Part shown: positions 1 through 10,218 of the stretch, in pieces | Layout of the letters: every line of letters starts with the position of its first letter | Position numbering within the stretch: position 1 is the first letter of the stretch | Assembly: GCA_029261925.1 (NCBI GenBank) | Contig: JAJDAJ010000091.1 | Location: 62,001 to 126,000, forward strand | DNA: 64,000 bases | Source: Deltaproteobacteria bacterium | GTDB taxonomy: Bacteria; Myxococcota_A; UBA9160; SZUA-336 | Direction of reading: 5' to 3' | The notes under the pieces: generated by a model | The model's database searches: none | What the model was told of the DNA's origin: nothing | Seen by the model: only the letters and a program-made list of their open reading frames with translations | Made by a program: the position numbers and the translations under genes

Positions 1-1
1 C

Positions 2-235
2 CGCAAGGTGATCGCGCTGGGCCGTGTCTACGGCAAGGAGACACCGAAGGGTGTCACCCTGGAGATCCCGCTGGCGCAGCAGGAGATCGGCGAGCTGATC
101 GGCGCCACGCGCGAGAGCGTCAACAAGATCCTGCGCCGCTGGTCCGAGTCCGAGCTCGTCGAGGTCGACCAGAAGATCATCACGATCCGCGATCTCGACG
201 GCCTCCAGGACGTCGCCGACATGTACGTGGACTGA
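2..235 (+). CDS. Crp/Fnr-family transcriptional regulator, C-terminal part (5' end outside window)
   Basis: The frame is open from the first complete codon at base 2, so the ORF track start at 8 is probably not the true start and the gene begins upstream of the window. The visible 77 residues form the winged helix-turn-helix of the Crp/Fnr family: an IPLAQQEIGELIGATRESVN segment supplies the turn and recognition helix and is followed by the wing (KIITIRD). The cyclic-nucleotide or sensor domain is not visible, so the ligand is unknown. The gene converges on the DUF488 gene. The family assignment is firm; the specific regulon cannot be inferred. Confidence 0.85.
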   Translation, partial: RKVIALGRVYGKETPKGVTLEIPLAQQEIGELIGATRESVNKILRRWSESELVEVDQKIITIRDLDGLQDVADMYVD

Positions 236-253
236 GGTCCGGCGAGCCCGGCA

Positions 254-643
254 CTACACCCGCTTGCTTGCGATCAGGTCGCGCAGCAGGAAGCGATGAC
301 ACTCCGAGGTGTCCTCGTCGCAGTGACACATCAGCGTGACGTTGCCGCTCGCCGCCAGGTGCTTGATCAGGCGCATGGTATGGAGCTGACCGCGGTTGCG
401 GATGGTGCGATTGTCGGCGTCCACGGCGCCGGGCGCGAACATCTCCTTGCGGTAGCGGCTCGCGAAGTCGCGCCAGGGGATGTCGCCGTCGAGGAAGGTG
501 CGTAGCAGCCGCTCGCTCGGGCCCAGGCTGGGCATCCAGACGTCGTAGCGGTCGGCGCGGCCCCGGCCGCGGAAGCGCGCGACCAGCAGGCGCAGGCCGT
601 CGTCGGGCGCTGCGGGAGTGGAGATGCTGGCGGTGCGGAGCAT
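254..643 (-). CDS. DUF488 family protein
   Basis: A 129-residue protein with the hallmarks of DUF488: an early VWMPSLGPSERLL stretch, W..F..RY..EM in the middle, then VTLMCHCDED and a following CHR near the C terminus. The Cys/His-rich CHC...CHR pattern is the conserved core of the family, whose biochemical function is not established. The ATG at 643 is preceded on the minus strand by GGGAGG, a good ribosome binding site. It is transcribed divergently from the LLM monooxygenase gene at 773. Length is normal for the family. Confidence 0.8.
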   Translation of the reverse strand: MLRTASISTPAAPDDGLRLLVARFRGRGRADRYDVWMPSLGPSERLLRTFLDGDIPWRDFASRYRKEMFAPGAVDADNRTIRNRGQLHTMRLIKHLAASGNVTLMCHCDEDTSECHRFLLRDLIASKRV

Positions 644-729
644 GGAAGCTGCCTCCCGTTCGCCGCTGGGATGCCGGGCCGGGCCCTCCGGGGTCGCCCG
701 GCCGGCGCGGCTCCGGCGCGCGGACCCTG

Positions 730-738
730 TGCCATAAT
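730..738 (+). promoter_or_regulatory. Extended -10 promoter element (TGCCATAAT)
   Basis: TGC followed by CATAAT stands out in GC-rich surroundings, 34 nt before the ATG at 773 and upstream of an AGGAGG ribosome binding site. No convincing -35 hexamer lies at 17 nt, consistent with an extended -10 promoter. Inferred by eye. Confidence 0.45.
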
Positions 739-772
739 GGGCCGGTCATCCGCCACTCGCCAGGAGGGTTCC

Positions 773-1930
773 ATGAAGGTCGGGGCCATGTGCACCAGCT
801 ACAACCATCAGGACTGGGAGCGCCTGATGACGGAGGACTACGAGCGGTCCCCCGAGATCCCCGATCCCGTGATGATGGACAACGCCCTGCGCCTCGGCGA
901 TCAGATCGAGCCGCTGGGCTTCGACTCCCTGTGGACCACCGAGCACTACGGCTCGGCGTACTCCATGCAGCCCAACCCGCTGCAGTGGCTCGCCTACTGG
1001 GCCGGGCGAACGGAGCGCGTGGACCTGGGCACGGCGGTGGTGGTGGTGCCCTGGTGGAACCCGGTGCGCCTCGCTCACGAGATCTCGATGCTCGACATCC
1101 TGCTGCGCGGACGGCGCCTGCTGCTCGGCCTCGGCCGCGGCGTCTCCGAGCACGAGTACGCGTCGCTCGGCGTGCCCCGCGACCAGTCGCGCGACTACTT
1201 CTACGAGATCCTCGACGTGCTGCGCCTGGCCGACGAGAAGGAGCGCTTCTCGTACAAGGGCGAGATCTTCGAGCTGCCGCCGACCATGGTGCGCCCGCAG
1301 CCGCGGCACAAGGGCAAGCTGCTCGAGGGGGCGCGCTGCGCGTTCACCACGCGCGGCTCGGCCATCCGCGCCGCCGAGGCCGGCCTCGGCCAGCTCTTCG
1401 TGGCCGGTGAGCCGCTGAGCGAGATGGCCAAGCAGGTGGCGAGCTTCAACCAGATCCGCGCCGACCGCGGCCTGCCGCCGGACCAGCCGACCGCCATGCT
1501 CTGGATGTACTGCGCCGAGACCGAGGAGGAGGCGGAGATCGGCTACGAGTACTACCAGCGGCAGCAGCAGGATGCGCGCAATCACTACTTCGCCTGGAAC
1601 AGCGCGGGCTTCGAGGGCGTGAAGGGCTACGAGGAGTACCAGAAGGTCTTCGCCAACGCCGACTTCGGCGCCGCGAACCTCTGGGAGCAGCGCCACACGC
1701 AGCTGATCGGCACGCCCGACCAGATCCTCGAGAAGGCGAAGAACCTGCAGGAGGCCGTGAGCCTCGGCTACCTGGTCGTGCACGCTTCGTACGCCGACAT
1801 GCCGGTCGAGAGCGCGGAGGCGAGCCTGGGCCTGTTCTCGAAGGAGGTGCTGCCCGCTCTCCACGAGATGGCGACGCCGCTGCACGAGCACTCGCTCGGC
1901 ACCGCCGAACAGGCGGCCACCGCGGGCTGA
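773..1930 (+). CDS. LLM class flavin-dependent oxidoreductase
   Basis: A 385-residue luciferase-like monooxygenase fold protein. The segment GFDSLWTTEHYGS near residue 50 and the RRLLLGLGRGVSEHEYASLG stretch are characteristic of the bacterial luciferase/F420-dependent superfamily (TIM barrel binding FMN or F420). The ORF track extends the frame to 671, but the ATG at 773 has an AGGAGG ribosome binding site directly upstream and gives the expected N terminus (MKVGAMCTSYNHQDW). Its stop lies 10 nt before an amidohydrolase gene, so the two are probably cotranscribed and may act on one substrate. Whether the cofactor is FMN or F420 cannot be told from sequence alone. Confidence 0.85.
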   Translation: MKVGAMCTSYNHQDWERLMTEDYERSPEIPDPVMMDNALRLGDQIEPLGFDSLWTTEHYGSAYSMQPNPLQWLAYWAGRTERVDLGTAVVVVPWWNPVRLAHEISMLDILLRGRRLLLGLGRGVSEHEYASLGVPRDQSRDYFYEILDVLRLADEKERFSYKGEIFELPPTMVRPQPRHKGKLLEGARCAFTTRGSAIRAAEAGLGQLFVAGEPLSEMAKQVASFNQIRADRGLPPDQPTAMLWMYCAETEEEAEIGYEYYQRQQQDARNHYFAWNSAGFEGVKGYEEYQKVFANADFGAANLWEQRHTQLIGTPDQILEKAKNLQEAVSLGYLVVHASYADMPVESAEASLGLFSKEVLPALHEMATPLHEHSLGTAEQAATAG

Positions 1931-1940
1931 GGGGGCGCCG

Positions 1941-3104
1941 GTGACTACGGCCCGGGAGCGGATGTCCACGCCCTGGCCGGTGGATCGCGTGATCCCCGCC
2001 GGGGACTGGCGGCCGCCTGCGGGCACCGTCGTGATCTCGGCCGACGATCACCTCATGGAGCCCGACCTCTGGGTCGAGCACATGCAGGGTGCGGATCGCG
2101 ATCGCGCGCCGCGCATCTCGCGCGACGCGTCGGGCTTCCACCTGACGGTCGAGGGGCGCTCCCTGGACACGCCCGGCTACAACAGCCTGATCGTCGAGGG
2201 GCGCGAGGGCATGGCGGACCAGGAGCGCCGCCTGGCCGACATGGACGCCGAGGGCGTCGATGCGAGCATCGTGTTCGCCGGCCGCACCATGGGCCTGTTC
2301 GCGCAGCTCGGCGACCGGGACTTCCTCTTCCGCTGTCTCGACGCGTACAACGAGTGGCTCGCCGGCTGGCAGGCGCGCTCGAATGGCCGGCTGTACGGCG
2401 TGGCCGTGCTGCCCACGATGTACCGGCCCGAGGCCACGCGCGACTACGTGCAAAAGCTCCGGGACCTGGGCTTCGTGACCCTGCAGCTGCCGTCGTTCCC
2501 GAAGGACGTGCGCTACAACGCGTCGTCGATGGAGCCGCTCTGGGATGCGGTCGAGGAGGGCGGCCTGCCGCTCTGCTTCCACGTGGGCGCGAGCAGCAGC
2601 CTGCGCGGCAAGGGCGCGCTGGGCACCTCGGTCACCGCGGCCCTGCAGCCGTTCCGCGAGCTCTGGTGCCTGCTCGCGTTCTCCGGAATCCTCGAGAGGC
2701 ATCCCGGGATGCAGGTGGTCTTCGCCGAGGGCGGCATCAGCTGGGTGCCCGCGGCGCTCTTCGACGCCGACAAGCAGTACCGCGCATACGCCACCGAGGT
2801 GCGGCCGAAGCTCGCGCGGCTGCCGAGCTACTACTGGCACCGCCAGTGCCACGCGACGTTCATGAACGACCCGGCCGGCATCAAGCTGACCGACGACATC
2901 GGCCACGAGCACATGCTCTGGTCCACTGACTACCCCCACCCCGAGGGCAATCTGGGCGAGAACGTGGCGGTGATGCGCTCGATCTTCGAGCAGCTCGACG
3001 AGCCGCGCGCGCGTGCGATCGTCGGGGGGAACGCCGCGCGCGTCTGGGGCCTGGACGTCGAGGCGATCCGCAGGTCCAGCGGCGCGTTCGCCACGCGGCA
3101 CTGA
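1941..3104 (+). CDS. Amidohydrolase family 2 metal-dependent hydrolase
   Basis: A 387-residue TIM-barrel hydrolase of the Amidohydro_2 family (ACMSD/gamma-resorcylate decarboxylase-like group). The N-terminal VISADDHLMEPDLW carries the metal-binding D-x-H variant, a central FHVGAS supplies another histidine, and the C-terminal LWSTDYPHPEGN has the conserved Asp. The catalytic set therefore looks intact. Start: GTG at 1941 follows a G-rich ribosome binding site; ATG at 1962 is an in-frame alternative. It follows the LLM oxidoreductase gene by 10 nt. Substrate unknown; a ring-cleavage or decarboxylation role after oxidation is only an inference from context. Confidence 0.85.
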   Translation: MTTARERMSTPWPVDRVIPAGDWRPPAGTVVISADDHLMEPDLWVEHMQGADRDRAPRISRDASGFHLTVEGRSLDTPGYNSLIVEGREGMADQERRLADMDAEGVDASIVFAGRTMGLFAQLGDRDFLFRCLDAYNEWLAGWQARSNGRLYGVAVLPTMYRPEATRDYVQKLRDLGFVTLQLPSFPKDVRYNASSMEPLWDAVEEGGLPLCFHVGASSSLRGKGALGTSVTAALQPFRELWCLLAFSGILERHPGMQVVFAEGGISWVPAALFDADKQYRAYATEVRPKLARLPSYYWHRQCHATFMNDPAGIKLTDDIGHEHMLWSTDYPHPEGNLGENVAVMRSIFEQLDEPRARAIVGGNAARVWGLDVEAIRRSSGAFATRH

Positions 3105-3128
3105 GCGCGGCGCCGGCTGCCGCTGCCG

Positions 3129-6100
3129 TCAGCCGAGCCAGACCCGCGCATTGCGGAACAGGCGCAGCCAGGGGCCGTCGGGGCCCCAGTCGTCGGGGCA
3201 CCAGGAGTGCTGCACGCTCCGGAACACGCGCTCGGGGTGCGGCATCATGATCGTCACGCGGCCGTCGGGCGTGGTCAGACCGGTGATCCCGGCCGGCGAG
3301 CCGTTCGGGTTGGCCGGGTAGCTCGCGGCGGGCGCTCCGCCGGGCGCGACGTAGCGAAGCGCCACCAGGCCCGCGTCCTCGAGCGAGACGCGCCCGGCGT
3401 CGTCCAGCTCGGCCCGGCCCTCGCCGTGCGCGACGGCGATCGGGATGCGCGCGCCCGCCATGCCGCGCAGCAGGATCGAGGGGCTCTCGTCGACCTGCAC
3501 CAGCGACAGGCGTGCCTCGAACTGCTCCGAGCGATTGCGCACGAAGCGGGGCCAGTGCTCCGCACCGGGAATCAGCTCGCGCAGCGCGGCGAGCATCTGG
3601 CAGCCGTTGCAGACGCCGAGCGCGAACCGATCCGCACGCGCCAGGAACGCCTCGAGCTGGTCGCGCGCGCGTGCGTTGAACAGGATCGACTTGGCCCAGC
3701 CCTCGCCCGCACCCAGCACGTCGCCGTACGAGAAGCCGCCGCAGGCGACCAGGCCGTGGAAGGCCTCGAGCTCTCGGCGCCCCTCGATCAGGTCGCTCAT
3801 GTGCACGTCGACGCACTCGAAGCCGGCGCGATCGAAGGCCGCAGCCATCTCCACCTGTCCGTTCACGCCCTGCTCGCGGAGCACGGCCAGGCGGGGGCGG
3901 GCGCCGCGCGCGATCAGCGGCGCCGCGACGTCGTCGGCGGGATCGAAGGGCAGGGCGATCGCCTGCAGGCCCGGGTCGTCGGCAGCGCGCGCGGTGTGCT
4001 CCTCGTCGGCACAGGCCGGATCGTCGCGCAGTCGCTGCATCTGCCAGGTCGTGGTCGACCAGACCGCGCGCCAGTCGTGGCGCAGCGCGCCGAGCAGCTC
4101 GCGTCCGCCGCGTGTGAAGGCGATGCGGCCGTCGGCGCGGGGTGCGCCGATCAGGTGGGTGCAGTCGCCCAGGCCGTGGGCGTCGATCACGGCGCGCACG
4201 CGCTCGAGATCGGCGCGGCGCACCTGCAGCACCAGGCCTGGCTCCTCGCAGAACAGCGCCGCCGTGGCGTCGTCGCCCAGGGCATCGAGCGCGACCTCGA
4301 CGCCGCAGCCGCCGGCGAACGCCATCTCGGCGATCGTGGCCAGCAGGCCGCCGTCGGAGCGATCGTGGTACGCCAGCGCCAGGCCGTCGGCGCCCAGCTC
4401 CTGCACCGCCGCGAAGGCCGCGCGCAGGTCGGCGGGATCGTCGAGGTCGGGCGCCTCGTCGCCCAGCGCACCGTACGCCTGTGCCAGCGCCGAGCCGCCC
4501 AGGCGGCAGCGGCCGTGCCCGAGGTCGACCATCAGCAGCGCGCTCTCGCCGCGGTCGGTGCGCAGCTGCGGCGTGAGCGCGCGCCGCGCGTCGGTCACGG
4601 GCGCGAAGGCGGTCACGATCAGCGACAGCGGCGCGGTCACGCGGCGGGTCTCGCCGGCCTGCTCCCACACCGTGCTCATCGACATCGAGTCCTTGCCCAC
4701 CGGCACGGCCACGCCGAGCTGCGGGCAGAGCTCGAGCCCCACGGCGCGCACCGCGTCGTACAGGCGCGCGTCCTCCCCGGGGTGGCCCGCCGCCGCCATC
4801 CAGTTGCAGGAGAGCTTGACGGCGCCCAGCCGCCCGACCGGCGCCGAGGCGATGTTGAGCAGCGCCTCGGACACGGCCATGCGGGCCGATGCCGCGGCGT
4901 CGATCAGCGCGAGCGGGGTGCGCTCGCCCACGGCCATGGCCTCGCCCGCGAAGCCGTCGAATGCCGCGGTCGTCACGCAGGCGTCGGCCACGGGGACCTG
5001 CCAGGGGCCGACCATCTGGTCGCGCGCCACCAGGCCGGTGACCGTGCGGTCTCCGATGGTGATCAGGAAGGTCTTGTCGCCGACCGTGGGCAGCGCCAGC
5101 ACGCGGCGCGCGGCCTCGTCGAGGTCGAGCCCCGTGGTCTCGAAGCCCGGCTGCGCCACGCGCTCGCGCACGGCGTCGCGCTGCATTCGAGGCGCCTTGC
5201 CCAGCAGCACCTCGAGCGGCATGTCGATCGGGGTCGCACCCAGCCGGGCGTCGCTCACGACCAGCCTGCCGTCGTCGCTGGCGTGGCCGATCACGGCGTG
5301 CGGACAGCGCTCGCGCGCGCAGAGCGCCCCGAACTGCTCGAGCCGTCCGGGCGTGATCGTGAGCACGTAGCGCTCCTGCGACTCGTTGCACCAGATTCCC
5401 AGCGGCGACATCCCCGGATCGTCGCTGGGCACCTCGCGCAGCTCGATGCGTCCACCGCGGCCGCTCGCGTGCAGCAGCTCGGGCACCGCGTTCGAGAGCC
5501 CGCCCGCCCCGACGTCGTGGATCGAGAGCACCGGTGAGTCCGCGCCCAGCGCGTTGCAGGCGTCGATCACCTCCTGGCAGCGCCGCTCCATCTCCGGGTT
5601 CTCGCGCTGCACCGAGGCGAAGTCCAGGTCCTCGTCGCTCGCGCCCGTCGCCATGGAGGAGGCGGCGCCCCCGCCCAGCCCGATCAGCATCGCGGGCCCG
5701 CCGAGCACCACCACGGCGGTACCCACGGGTGCGTCCAGCTTGTCCACGTGCTCCGGCCGCACGTTGCCGAAGCCGCCGGCGATCATGATGGGCTTGTGGT
5801 AGCCGCGAACCTCGACGCCCCTCGGCCCGGCCACGCACTGCTCGAAGCTGCGGAAGTAGCCGCAGAGTCCGGGCCGGCCGAACTCGTTGTTGAACGCCGC
5901 GCCGCCCAGGGGTCCGTCGAGCATGATCTCGAGCGCCGAGGCGATGCGCTCGGGCCGGCCGTGGTCCTGCTCCCAGGGCTGCTCGGCTCCGGGGATGCGC
6001 AGCGCCGAGACCGAGAAGCCGACCAGGCCCGCGCGCGGCCGCGCGCCGCGCCCGGTCGCGCCCTCGTCGCGGATCTCGCCGCCCGAGCCGGTCGCGGCCC

Positions 6101-7013
6101 CGGGGTACGGCGCGATCGCGGTGGGGTGGTTGTGGGTCTCGACCTTGATCGCGACGTGCGCCGGCTCGCGGTGCGCGGCGTACACGCCCGTGAGCGCGTC
6201 GGGGAAGAAGCGTCCGACCTCGCTGCCGGCGATCACCGCGGCGTTGTCGTGGTAGGCCGAGAGCACGCCGTCGGGCGACTTGTCGGTCGTGTTGCGGATC
6301 ATGGCGAACAGCGACAGCGGCTGCGGCTCGCCGTCGATGCTCCAGCTGGCGTTGAAGACCTTGTGCCGGCAGTGCTCCGAGTTCGCCTGGGCGAACATCA
6401 TCAGCTCGACGTCGGTGGGGTCGCGGCCCAGGTCCGCGAAGGCGCTGGCCAGGTACTCGATCTCGTCGGGCGCGAGCGCCAGCCCGAGATCGGCGTCGGC
6501 GCGCTCGAGCGCGGCCCGCGGGTCCGACCCCAGCGGCACGTGCCGCAGCGGCGCCGGGTCGGTGTGGCGGAACAGCCCGGCGGCCGACGCCAGGTCCGGC
6601 AGCAGCGCCTGGGTCATGCGGTCGTGCAGCAGCGCGCCGGCGCGCTCGAGGTCCGCCGCGTCGAGGTCGCCGCGCAGCCACCAGGCGCTGCCGCGCTCGA
6701 TGCGCTCGACCGCGTCGAGACCGCAGATCCGCGCGATGTCGGTGGCCTTGGACGACCAGGGGGAGATCGTCCCCGGGCGCGGCACCACCAGGATCAGCTC
6801 GCCCCGGGGCTCGTCGGGCGCCGGTGCCGGGCCGTAGCGCAGCAGGCGTTCGAGAATCGCCCACTCGCCGGCGTCGAGCGCGCGCCGCGTCTGCACCAGG
6901 TGCATCCATGCGCTCTCCAGCTCGCGCAGCGCGGGCACGCGCTCGCGGATCCGCTCGAGCAGGCGCTGGCTTCGGTGGGCGGACAGCGCTGGCCCGCCGC
7001 GCAGGTGGAGCAT
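3129..7013 (-). CDS. purL: Phosphoribosylformylglycinamidine synthase, single-chain
   Basis: A 1294-residue protein, the normal length for the large single-chain FGAM synthase of proteobacteria. It converts FGAR, glutamine and ATP to FGAM in de novo purine synthesis. Seen in order: an N-terminal PurS-like region, a linker, two AIRS-type ATP-binding halves ([33 protein letters not shown]), and a C-terminal class I glutamine amidotransferase domain with catalytic GVCNGCQML and a late HGEGRAEL. The ORF track extends to 7394, but the ATG at 7013 starts the conserved sequence ([11 protein letters not shown]) and gives the family length. Convergent with the preceding amidohydrolase gene. A -10-like TACACT lies 79 nt upstream. 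Confidence 0.97.
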   Translation of the reverse strand: MLHLRGGPALSAHRSQRLLERIRERVPALRELESAWMHLVQTRRALDAGEWAILERLLRYGPAPAPDEPRGELILVVPRPGTISPWSSKATDIARICGLDAVERIERGSAWWLRGDLDAADLERAGALLHDRMTQALLPDLASAAGLFRHTDPAPLRHVPLGSDPRAALERADADLGLALAPDEIEYLASAFADLGRDPTDVELMMFAQANSEHCRHKVFNASWSIDGEPQPLSLFAMIRNTTDKSPDGVLSAYHDNAAVIAGSEVGRFFPDALTGVYAAHREPAHVAIKVETHNHPTAIAPYPGAATGSGGEIRDEGATGRGARPRAGLVGFSVSALRIPGAEQPWEQDHGRPERIASALEIMLDGPLGGAAFNNEFGRPGLCGYFRSFEQCVAGPRGVEVRGYHKPIMIAGGFGNVRPEHVDKLDAPVGTAVVVLGGPAMLIGLGGGAASSMATGASDEDLDFASVQRENPEMERRCQEVIDACNALGADSPVLSIHDVGAGGLSNAVPELLHASGRGGRIELREVPSDDPGMSPLGIWCNESQERYVLTITPGRLEQFGALCARERCPHAVIGHASDDGRLVVSDARLGATPIDMPLEVLLGKAPRMQRDAVRERVAQPGFETTGLDLDEAARRVLALPTVGDKTFLITIGDRTVTGLVARDQMVGPWQVPVADACVTTAAFDGFAGEAMAVGERTPLALIDAAASARMAVSEALLNIASAPVGRLGAVKLSCNWMAAAGHPGEDARLYDAVRAVGLELCPQLGVAVPVGKDSMSMSTVWEQAGETRRVTAPLSLIVTAFAPVTDARRALTPQLRTDRGESALLMVDLGHGRCRLGGSALAQAYGALGDEAPDLDDPADLRAAFAAVQELGADGLALAYHDRSDGGLLATIAEMAFAGGCGVEVALDALGDDATAALFCEEPGLVLQVRRADLERVRAVIDAHGLGDCTHLIGAPRADGRIAFTRGGRELLGALRHDWRAVWSTTTWQMQRLRDDPACADEEHTARAADDPGLQAIALPFDPADDVAAPLIARGARPRLAVLREQGVNGQVEMAAAFDRAGFECVDVHMSDLIEGRRELEAFHGLVACGGFSYGDVLGAGEGWAKSILFNARARDQLEAFLARADRFALGVCNGCQMLAALRELIPGAEHWPRFVRNRSEQFEARLSLVQVDESPSILLRGMAGARIPIAVAHGEGRAELDDAGRVSLEDAGLVALRYVAPGGAPAASYPANPNGSPAGITGLTTPDGRVTIMMPHPERVFRSVQHSWCPDDWGPDGPWLRLFRNARVWLG

Positions 7014-7091
7014 GCGATGAGACCCGGTGCAGGGGCGTGATCCCGGGGCCCGGGGGAGGGACGCGAGACGCCGGGGGATGACCTGACCCGC

Positions 7092-7097
7092 AGTGTA
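7092..7097 (-). promoter_or_regulatory. Putative -10 element of purL (TACACT)
   Basis: On the minus strand TACACT lies about 80 nt before the purL ATG, the only A/T-containing hexamer of this type in the 135-bp intergenic region. No good -35 box and no recognisable riboswitch fold were seen in the leader. Confidence 0.35.
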
Positions 7098-7099
7098 TG

Positions 7100-7119
7100 G
7101 GCGCCGCGCAGGCGGCGCC
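7100..7119. repeat. Perfect 8-bp inverted repeat (hairpin) in the purL/DUF1015 intergenic region
   Basis: GGCGCCGC and GCGGCGCC are separated by a GCAG tetraloop. The hairpin lies next to the purL -10 element, between the two divergent genes. It could be an operator or a transcript hairpin; in such GC-rich DNA chance is also possible. Confidence 0.35.
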
Positions 7120-7148
7120 ACGCGCTGGTGAGGGGGCCCCGATCGGGT

Positions 7149-8510
7149 ATGTTCGCTCGCGCCGTGGCCGAACTCCGCCCCCTCGCCGTCGACGTGCCCG
7201 AGGTGCTGCTCCCGTCGCCGGGCGTCGACCTCGAGCGCTGGGCCGTGGTCGCCTGCGATCAGTACACGTCGCAGCGCGACTACTGGGACCGGGTCGCGGA
7301 GCACGTCGGGAACGCCCCCTCGACCCTGCACCTGGTGCTGCCCGAGGCCTACCTGGGCGACGGCGACGAGGCCGCACGCGTCGCGACCATCCACGCGCGC
7401 ATGCGCTCCTGTCTGACCGACGGCGTGTTTGCCCCGGCCCGTCGCGCGGCGCTGCTGGTCGACCGCGAGACGCCCTGCGTGCCGTCGCGCCGCGGCCTGC
7501 TGCTGGCGCTCGACCTCGAGGGCTACGACTACCGGCCGGGAGCCCGGACCCTGGCGCGCGCGACCGAGGCCACCGTCGAGGAGCGGCTACCGGCGCGCGT
7601 GCGCGTGCGCGACGGGGCGCCGCTCGAGCTGCCCCACGTGATGGTGCTGATCGACGATCCGGGGCGCACGGTGATCGAGCCGCTCGCGGAGGCACTCGCC
7701 GCCGCGCCCCCGCTGTACGACACGCCGCTCTGGCCCGACGCCGGGCGCGTGCGCGGCTGGGCCGTGGACGACCGGGTGGCGCTGGGACGGCTCGGGGACG
7801 CGCTGGCCGCCCTGGCTCGACCCGGGGCGTTCCGCAGCCGCTACGGCGTGGAGTCCGACGACGTGCTGCTCTTCGCGGTCGGCGATGGAAACCACTCCCT
7901 GGCGGCCGCCCGGCTGCTCTGGGAGCGCACGCGCGACGGGCTCGACGCCGCCGCGCGCGAGACGCATCCGGCGCGCTTCGCGCTCGTCGAGCTGGTCAAC
8001 GTGCACGACCCCGGCCTGGTCTTCGAGCCGATCCACCGCGTGGTCTTCGACGTGGATCCGGCGGCCCTGCTCGACGCCCTGCCGGGCTGGTTCGCCGAGC
8101 AGGGCGCGCGCTGCTCGCTCGAGCCCGCGCGGGACGACGCCGCCCTGCTGGAGCGTCTGCGCGCCCCGGCCCCCGGCACCCAGGTCGCGGCCTTCACGCA
8201 CACGGGGGGCGCGGGGCTGATCTCGATCGAGGACGCACCGGCGAACCTGCCCGTGGGCTCGCTGCAGGCCTTCCTCGACGCCCAGGTCGCCAAGCATCCG
8301 GACGCCTCGATCGACTACATCCACGGCGACGACGTCGTGCGGTCCCTCGCCAGCGGGCCGTCGCGCATCGGCTTCTACCTGCCGGTCCTGCCGAAGAGCG
8401 AGCTCTTCCGCACGGTGATCGTGGACGGGGCGCTGCCGCGGAAGACCTTCTCGATGGGCGAGGCCGCCGAGAAGCGCTTCTACCTGGAGGCGAGGCGGAT
8501 CCTGCCGTGA
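7149..8510 (+). CDS. DUF1015 family protein
   Basis: A 453-residue soluble protein of the DUF1015 family. The N-terminal [19 protein letters not shown] and the central [13 protein letters not shown] are the family's most conserved blocks, and a late YIHGDD follows. The function is not established; nucleotide or metal binding has been suggested only from conservation. The ATG at 7149 is preferred over the GTG at 7128 because it sits immediately before the conserved region. It is followed after 12 nt by the ABC transporter genes, but no functional link is evident. Confidence 0.85.
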   Translation: MFARAVAELRPLAVDVPEVLLPSPGVDLERWAVVACDQYTSQRDYWDRVAEHVGNAPSTLHLVLPEAYLGDGDEAARVATIHARMRSCLTDGVFAPARRAALLVDRETPCVPSRRGLLLALDLEGYDYRPGARTLARATEATVEERLPARVRVRDGAPLELPHVMVLIDDPGRTVIEPLAEALAAAPPLYDTPLWPDAGRVRGWAVDDRVALGRLGDALAALARPGAFRSRYGVESDDVLLFAVGDGNHSLAAARLLWERTRDGLDAAARETHPARFALVELVNVHDPGLVFEPIHRVVFDVDPAALLDALPGWFAEQGARCSLEPARDDAALLERLRAPAPGTQVAAFTHTGGAGLISIEDAPANLPVGSLQAFLDAQVAKHPDASIDYIHGDDVVRSLASGPSRIGFYLPVLPKSELFRTVIVDGALPRKTFSMGEAAEKRFYLEARRILP

Positions 8511-8522
8511 GCCCGGCGCACG

Positions 8523-9452
8523 TTGGCTGAGGCGATCGTCGAGCTTCGCGGTGTATCGAAGCGCTTCCGCGAGCGCCGCGCGGTCGTCGATCTCGACCTC
8601 GAGGTCCCGTACGGGAGCTGCTTCGGCATCCTCGGGCCGAACGGCGCCGGCAAGACCACCACGCTGCGCATGATCTACGGCGCGGCCGACCCGACGTCGG
8701 GCGAGATCCGCGTCTTCGGCACCGACGTGCGCGTCGATCCCCGGGCCGTGCGCGCGCGGCTCGGCGTCACGCTCCAGGACAACGTGCTGATCGAGGAGAT
8801 CTCGCCGGTAGACAACCTGCGCATCTTTGGCCGCTACCACCTGCTGCGCGAGCCCGAGCTCGGGCGCCGCATCGACGAGCTGCTCGACTTCCTGGAGCTC
8901 CGCTCGCACGCCGACGTGCCCGTCGAGGCGCTCTCCGGCGGCTTCCAGCGGCGCCTGTCGATCGCGATGTCGCTGATGAACCGTCCCGAGCTGCTGATCC
9001 TCGACGAGCCGACCACCGGCCTCGACCCGGCCGTGCGCCTGGCGCTCTGGGGCCGCGTTCGCGAGCTGCGCGCGGCCGGCACCACTGTGCTGCTCACCAC
9101 GCACTACATGGACGAGGCGCAGCGCCTCTGCGACGAGGTCGCGATCATGGCGGAGGGCCGCGTGGTCGCGCGCGGCGCGCCGCGCGCCCTGATCACCGCC
9201 CACCTCGCGCGCGAGGCGGTCGAGATCGACTGCGCGCCGGCCGAGGAGGTCGCCCTGCTCGACGGCATCGAGGTCGCGGCGCGGCTGCGCGTCGACGCGC
9301 GCCTGATGCTCTACGTGCACGACGCGACCTCGGTGGTCGAGCGCGTACACGAGCGGGACGAGGCCGAGGCGCGCGCGCTCGTCGTGCGCCCCGCAGACCT
9401 CGAGGACGTCTTCCTCGCGACCACCGGCACGCGTCTGGGTGAGACCGGATGA
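8523..9452 (+). CDS. ABC transporter ATP-binding protein (ABC-2 exporter, NodI/DrrA-like)
   Basis: A 309-residue ATPase. Walker A GPNGAGKTT is at residues 38-46, the signature is LSGGFQRRL near 138, and Walker B LLILDEPTTGLDP follows, then the H-loop TTHYMDEA. The architecture matches ATPases of two-gene ABC-2 exporters such as DrrA and NodI, which drive export of lipids, oligosaccharides or drugs. Start: TTG at 8523 gives LAEAIVELRGV, the expected N terminus; no ATG or GTG is available in frame nearby. The stop overlaps the permease start by ATGA, indicating translational coupling. Substrate unknown. Confidence 0.92.
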   Translation: MAEAIVELRGVSKRFRERRAVVDLDLEVPYGSCFGILGPNGAGKTTTLRMIYGAADPTSGEIRVFGTDVRVDPRAVRARLGVTLQDNVLIEEISPVDNLRIFGRYHLLREPELGRRIDELLDFLELRSHADVPVEALSGGFQRRLSIAMSLMNRPELLILDEPTTGLDPAVRLALWGRVRELRAAGTTVLLTTHYMDEAQRLCDEVAIMAEGRVVARGAPRALITAHLAREAVEIDCAPAEEVALLDGIEVAARLRVDARLMLYVHDATSVVERVHERDEAEARALVVRPADLEDVFLATTGTRLGETG

Positions 9453-10216
9453 GCGTCTCCTGGCCGCACGCCCTCGCCGTCTGGTCCCGCAACGCCTCGA
9501 TGTACGCGCGCACCTGGCGCACGAACCTGCTCCCGAACTTCTTCGAGCCCGTCTTCTACCTGGCGGCCATCGGGATCGGCGTGGGTGCCTACATCGAGGA
9601 GATGGGAGGGACGTCGTACGTGCGCTTCCTGGCGCCGGGGCTCGTCTGCGTGGCCGCGATGAACGGCGCGAGCTTCGAGGTCACCTACAACATGTTCGTG
9701 CGCCTCAACATGCAGCGCACCTACGACGCCATGCTGACCGCGCCGCTCTCGCCCGACGACGTTCTCGCGGGCGAGGTGCTCTGGACGCTGACCCGCGTGG
9801 GCATCTACGGCGGCAGCTTCTTCGTGGTCACGATCCTGTTCGGCCTGGCTCCGCTGCCTGGCGCGCTGCTCGCGATTCCGATCATCCCGCTGGCGGGGCT
9901 GCTCTTCGCGGCGATCGGGATCGTCTTCACCCTGAGGATCCGGAACATCGATCTGTACAGCTTCTACTTCACGCTCTTCCTCACGCCGCTGTTCCTGTTC
10001 TCCGGGGTCTTCTTCCCGCTCGAGGAGCGGCTCAGCGCGGCGGGGCTCGTGGTGGCCGAGCTGCTGCCCCTGCTGCACCCGGTGCGCTTCGCGCGGGCGG
10101 CGTACGACGGCGCGCTCGGTCCGCTGCAGCTCTGGGACCTGGCGTACATTCTCGGCGTCTCCGCCGCGCTCCTGGCCGTGGCGCGGCGCGAGATCCGCGC
10201 CCGGCTGATCGGCTGA
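9449..10216 (+). CDS. ABC-2 type transporter permease
   Basis: A 255-residue integral membrane protein with about six hydrophobic segments and the ABC-2 permease layout (NodJ-like), including FEPVFYLAAIGIGVGAYIEE near the N terminus and LFLFSGVFFPLE before the last membrane segments. It forms the channel for the ATPase encoded immediately upstream, whose stop codon it overlaps. The following EamA gene starts 2 nt after its stop, so all three are likely one transcript. Confidence 0.9.
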   Translation: MSVSWPHALAVWSRNASMYARTWRTNLLPNFFEPVFYLAAIGIGVGAYIEEMGGTSYVRFLAPGLVCVAAMNGASFEVTYNMFVRLNMQRTYDAMLTAPLSPDDVLAGEVLWTLTRVGIYGGSFFVVTILFGLAPLPGALLAIPIIPLAGLLFAAIGIVFTLRIRNIDLYSFYFTLFLTPLFLFSGVFFPLEERLSAAGLVVAELLPLLHPVRFARAAYDGALGPLQLWDLAYILGVSAALLAVARREIRARLIG

Positions 10217-10218
10217 GC

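Noticed and set aside
7014-7091. Riboswitch in the purL leader
   Set aside because: No conserved purine, PRPP/ppGpp or other aptamer core could be found; only a weak leader remains.
2881-7695. 1604-aa minus-strand ORF and the 776- and 641-aa plus-strand ORFs over purL
   Set aside because: Arg/Ala/Pro-rich shadows of purL and neighbours, typical of GC-rich DNA; no ribosome binding sites or family motifs.
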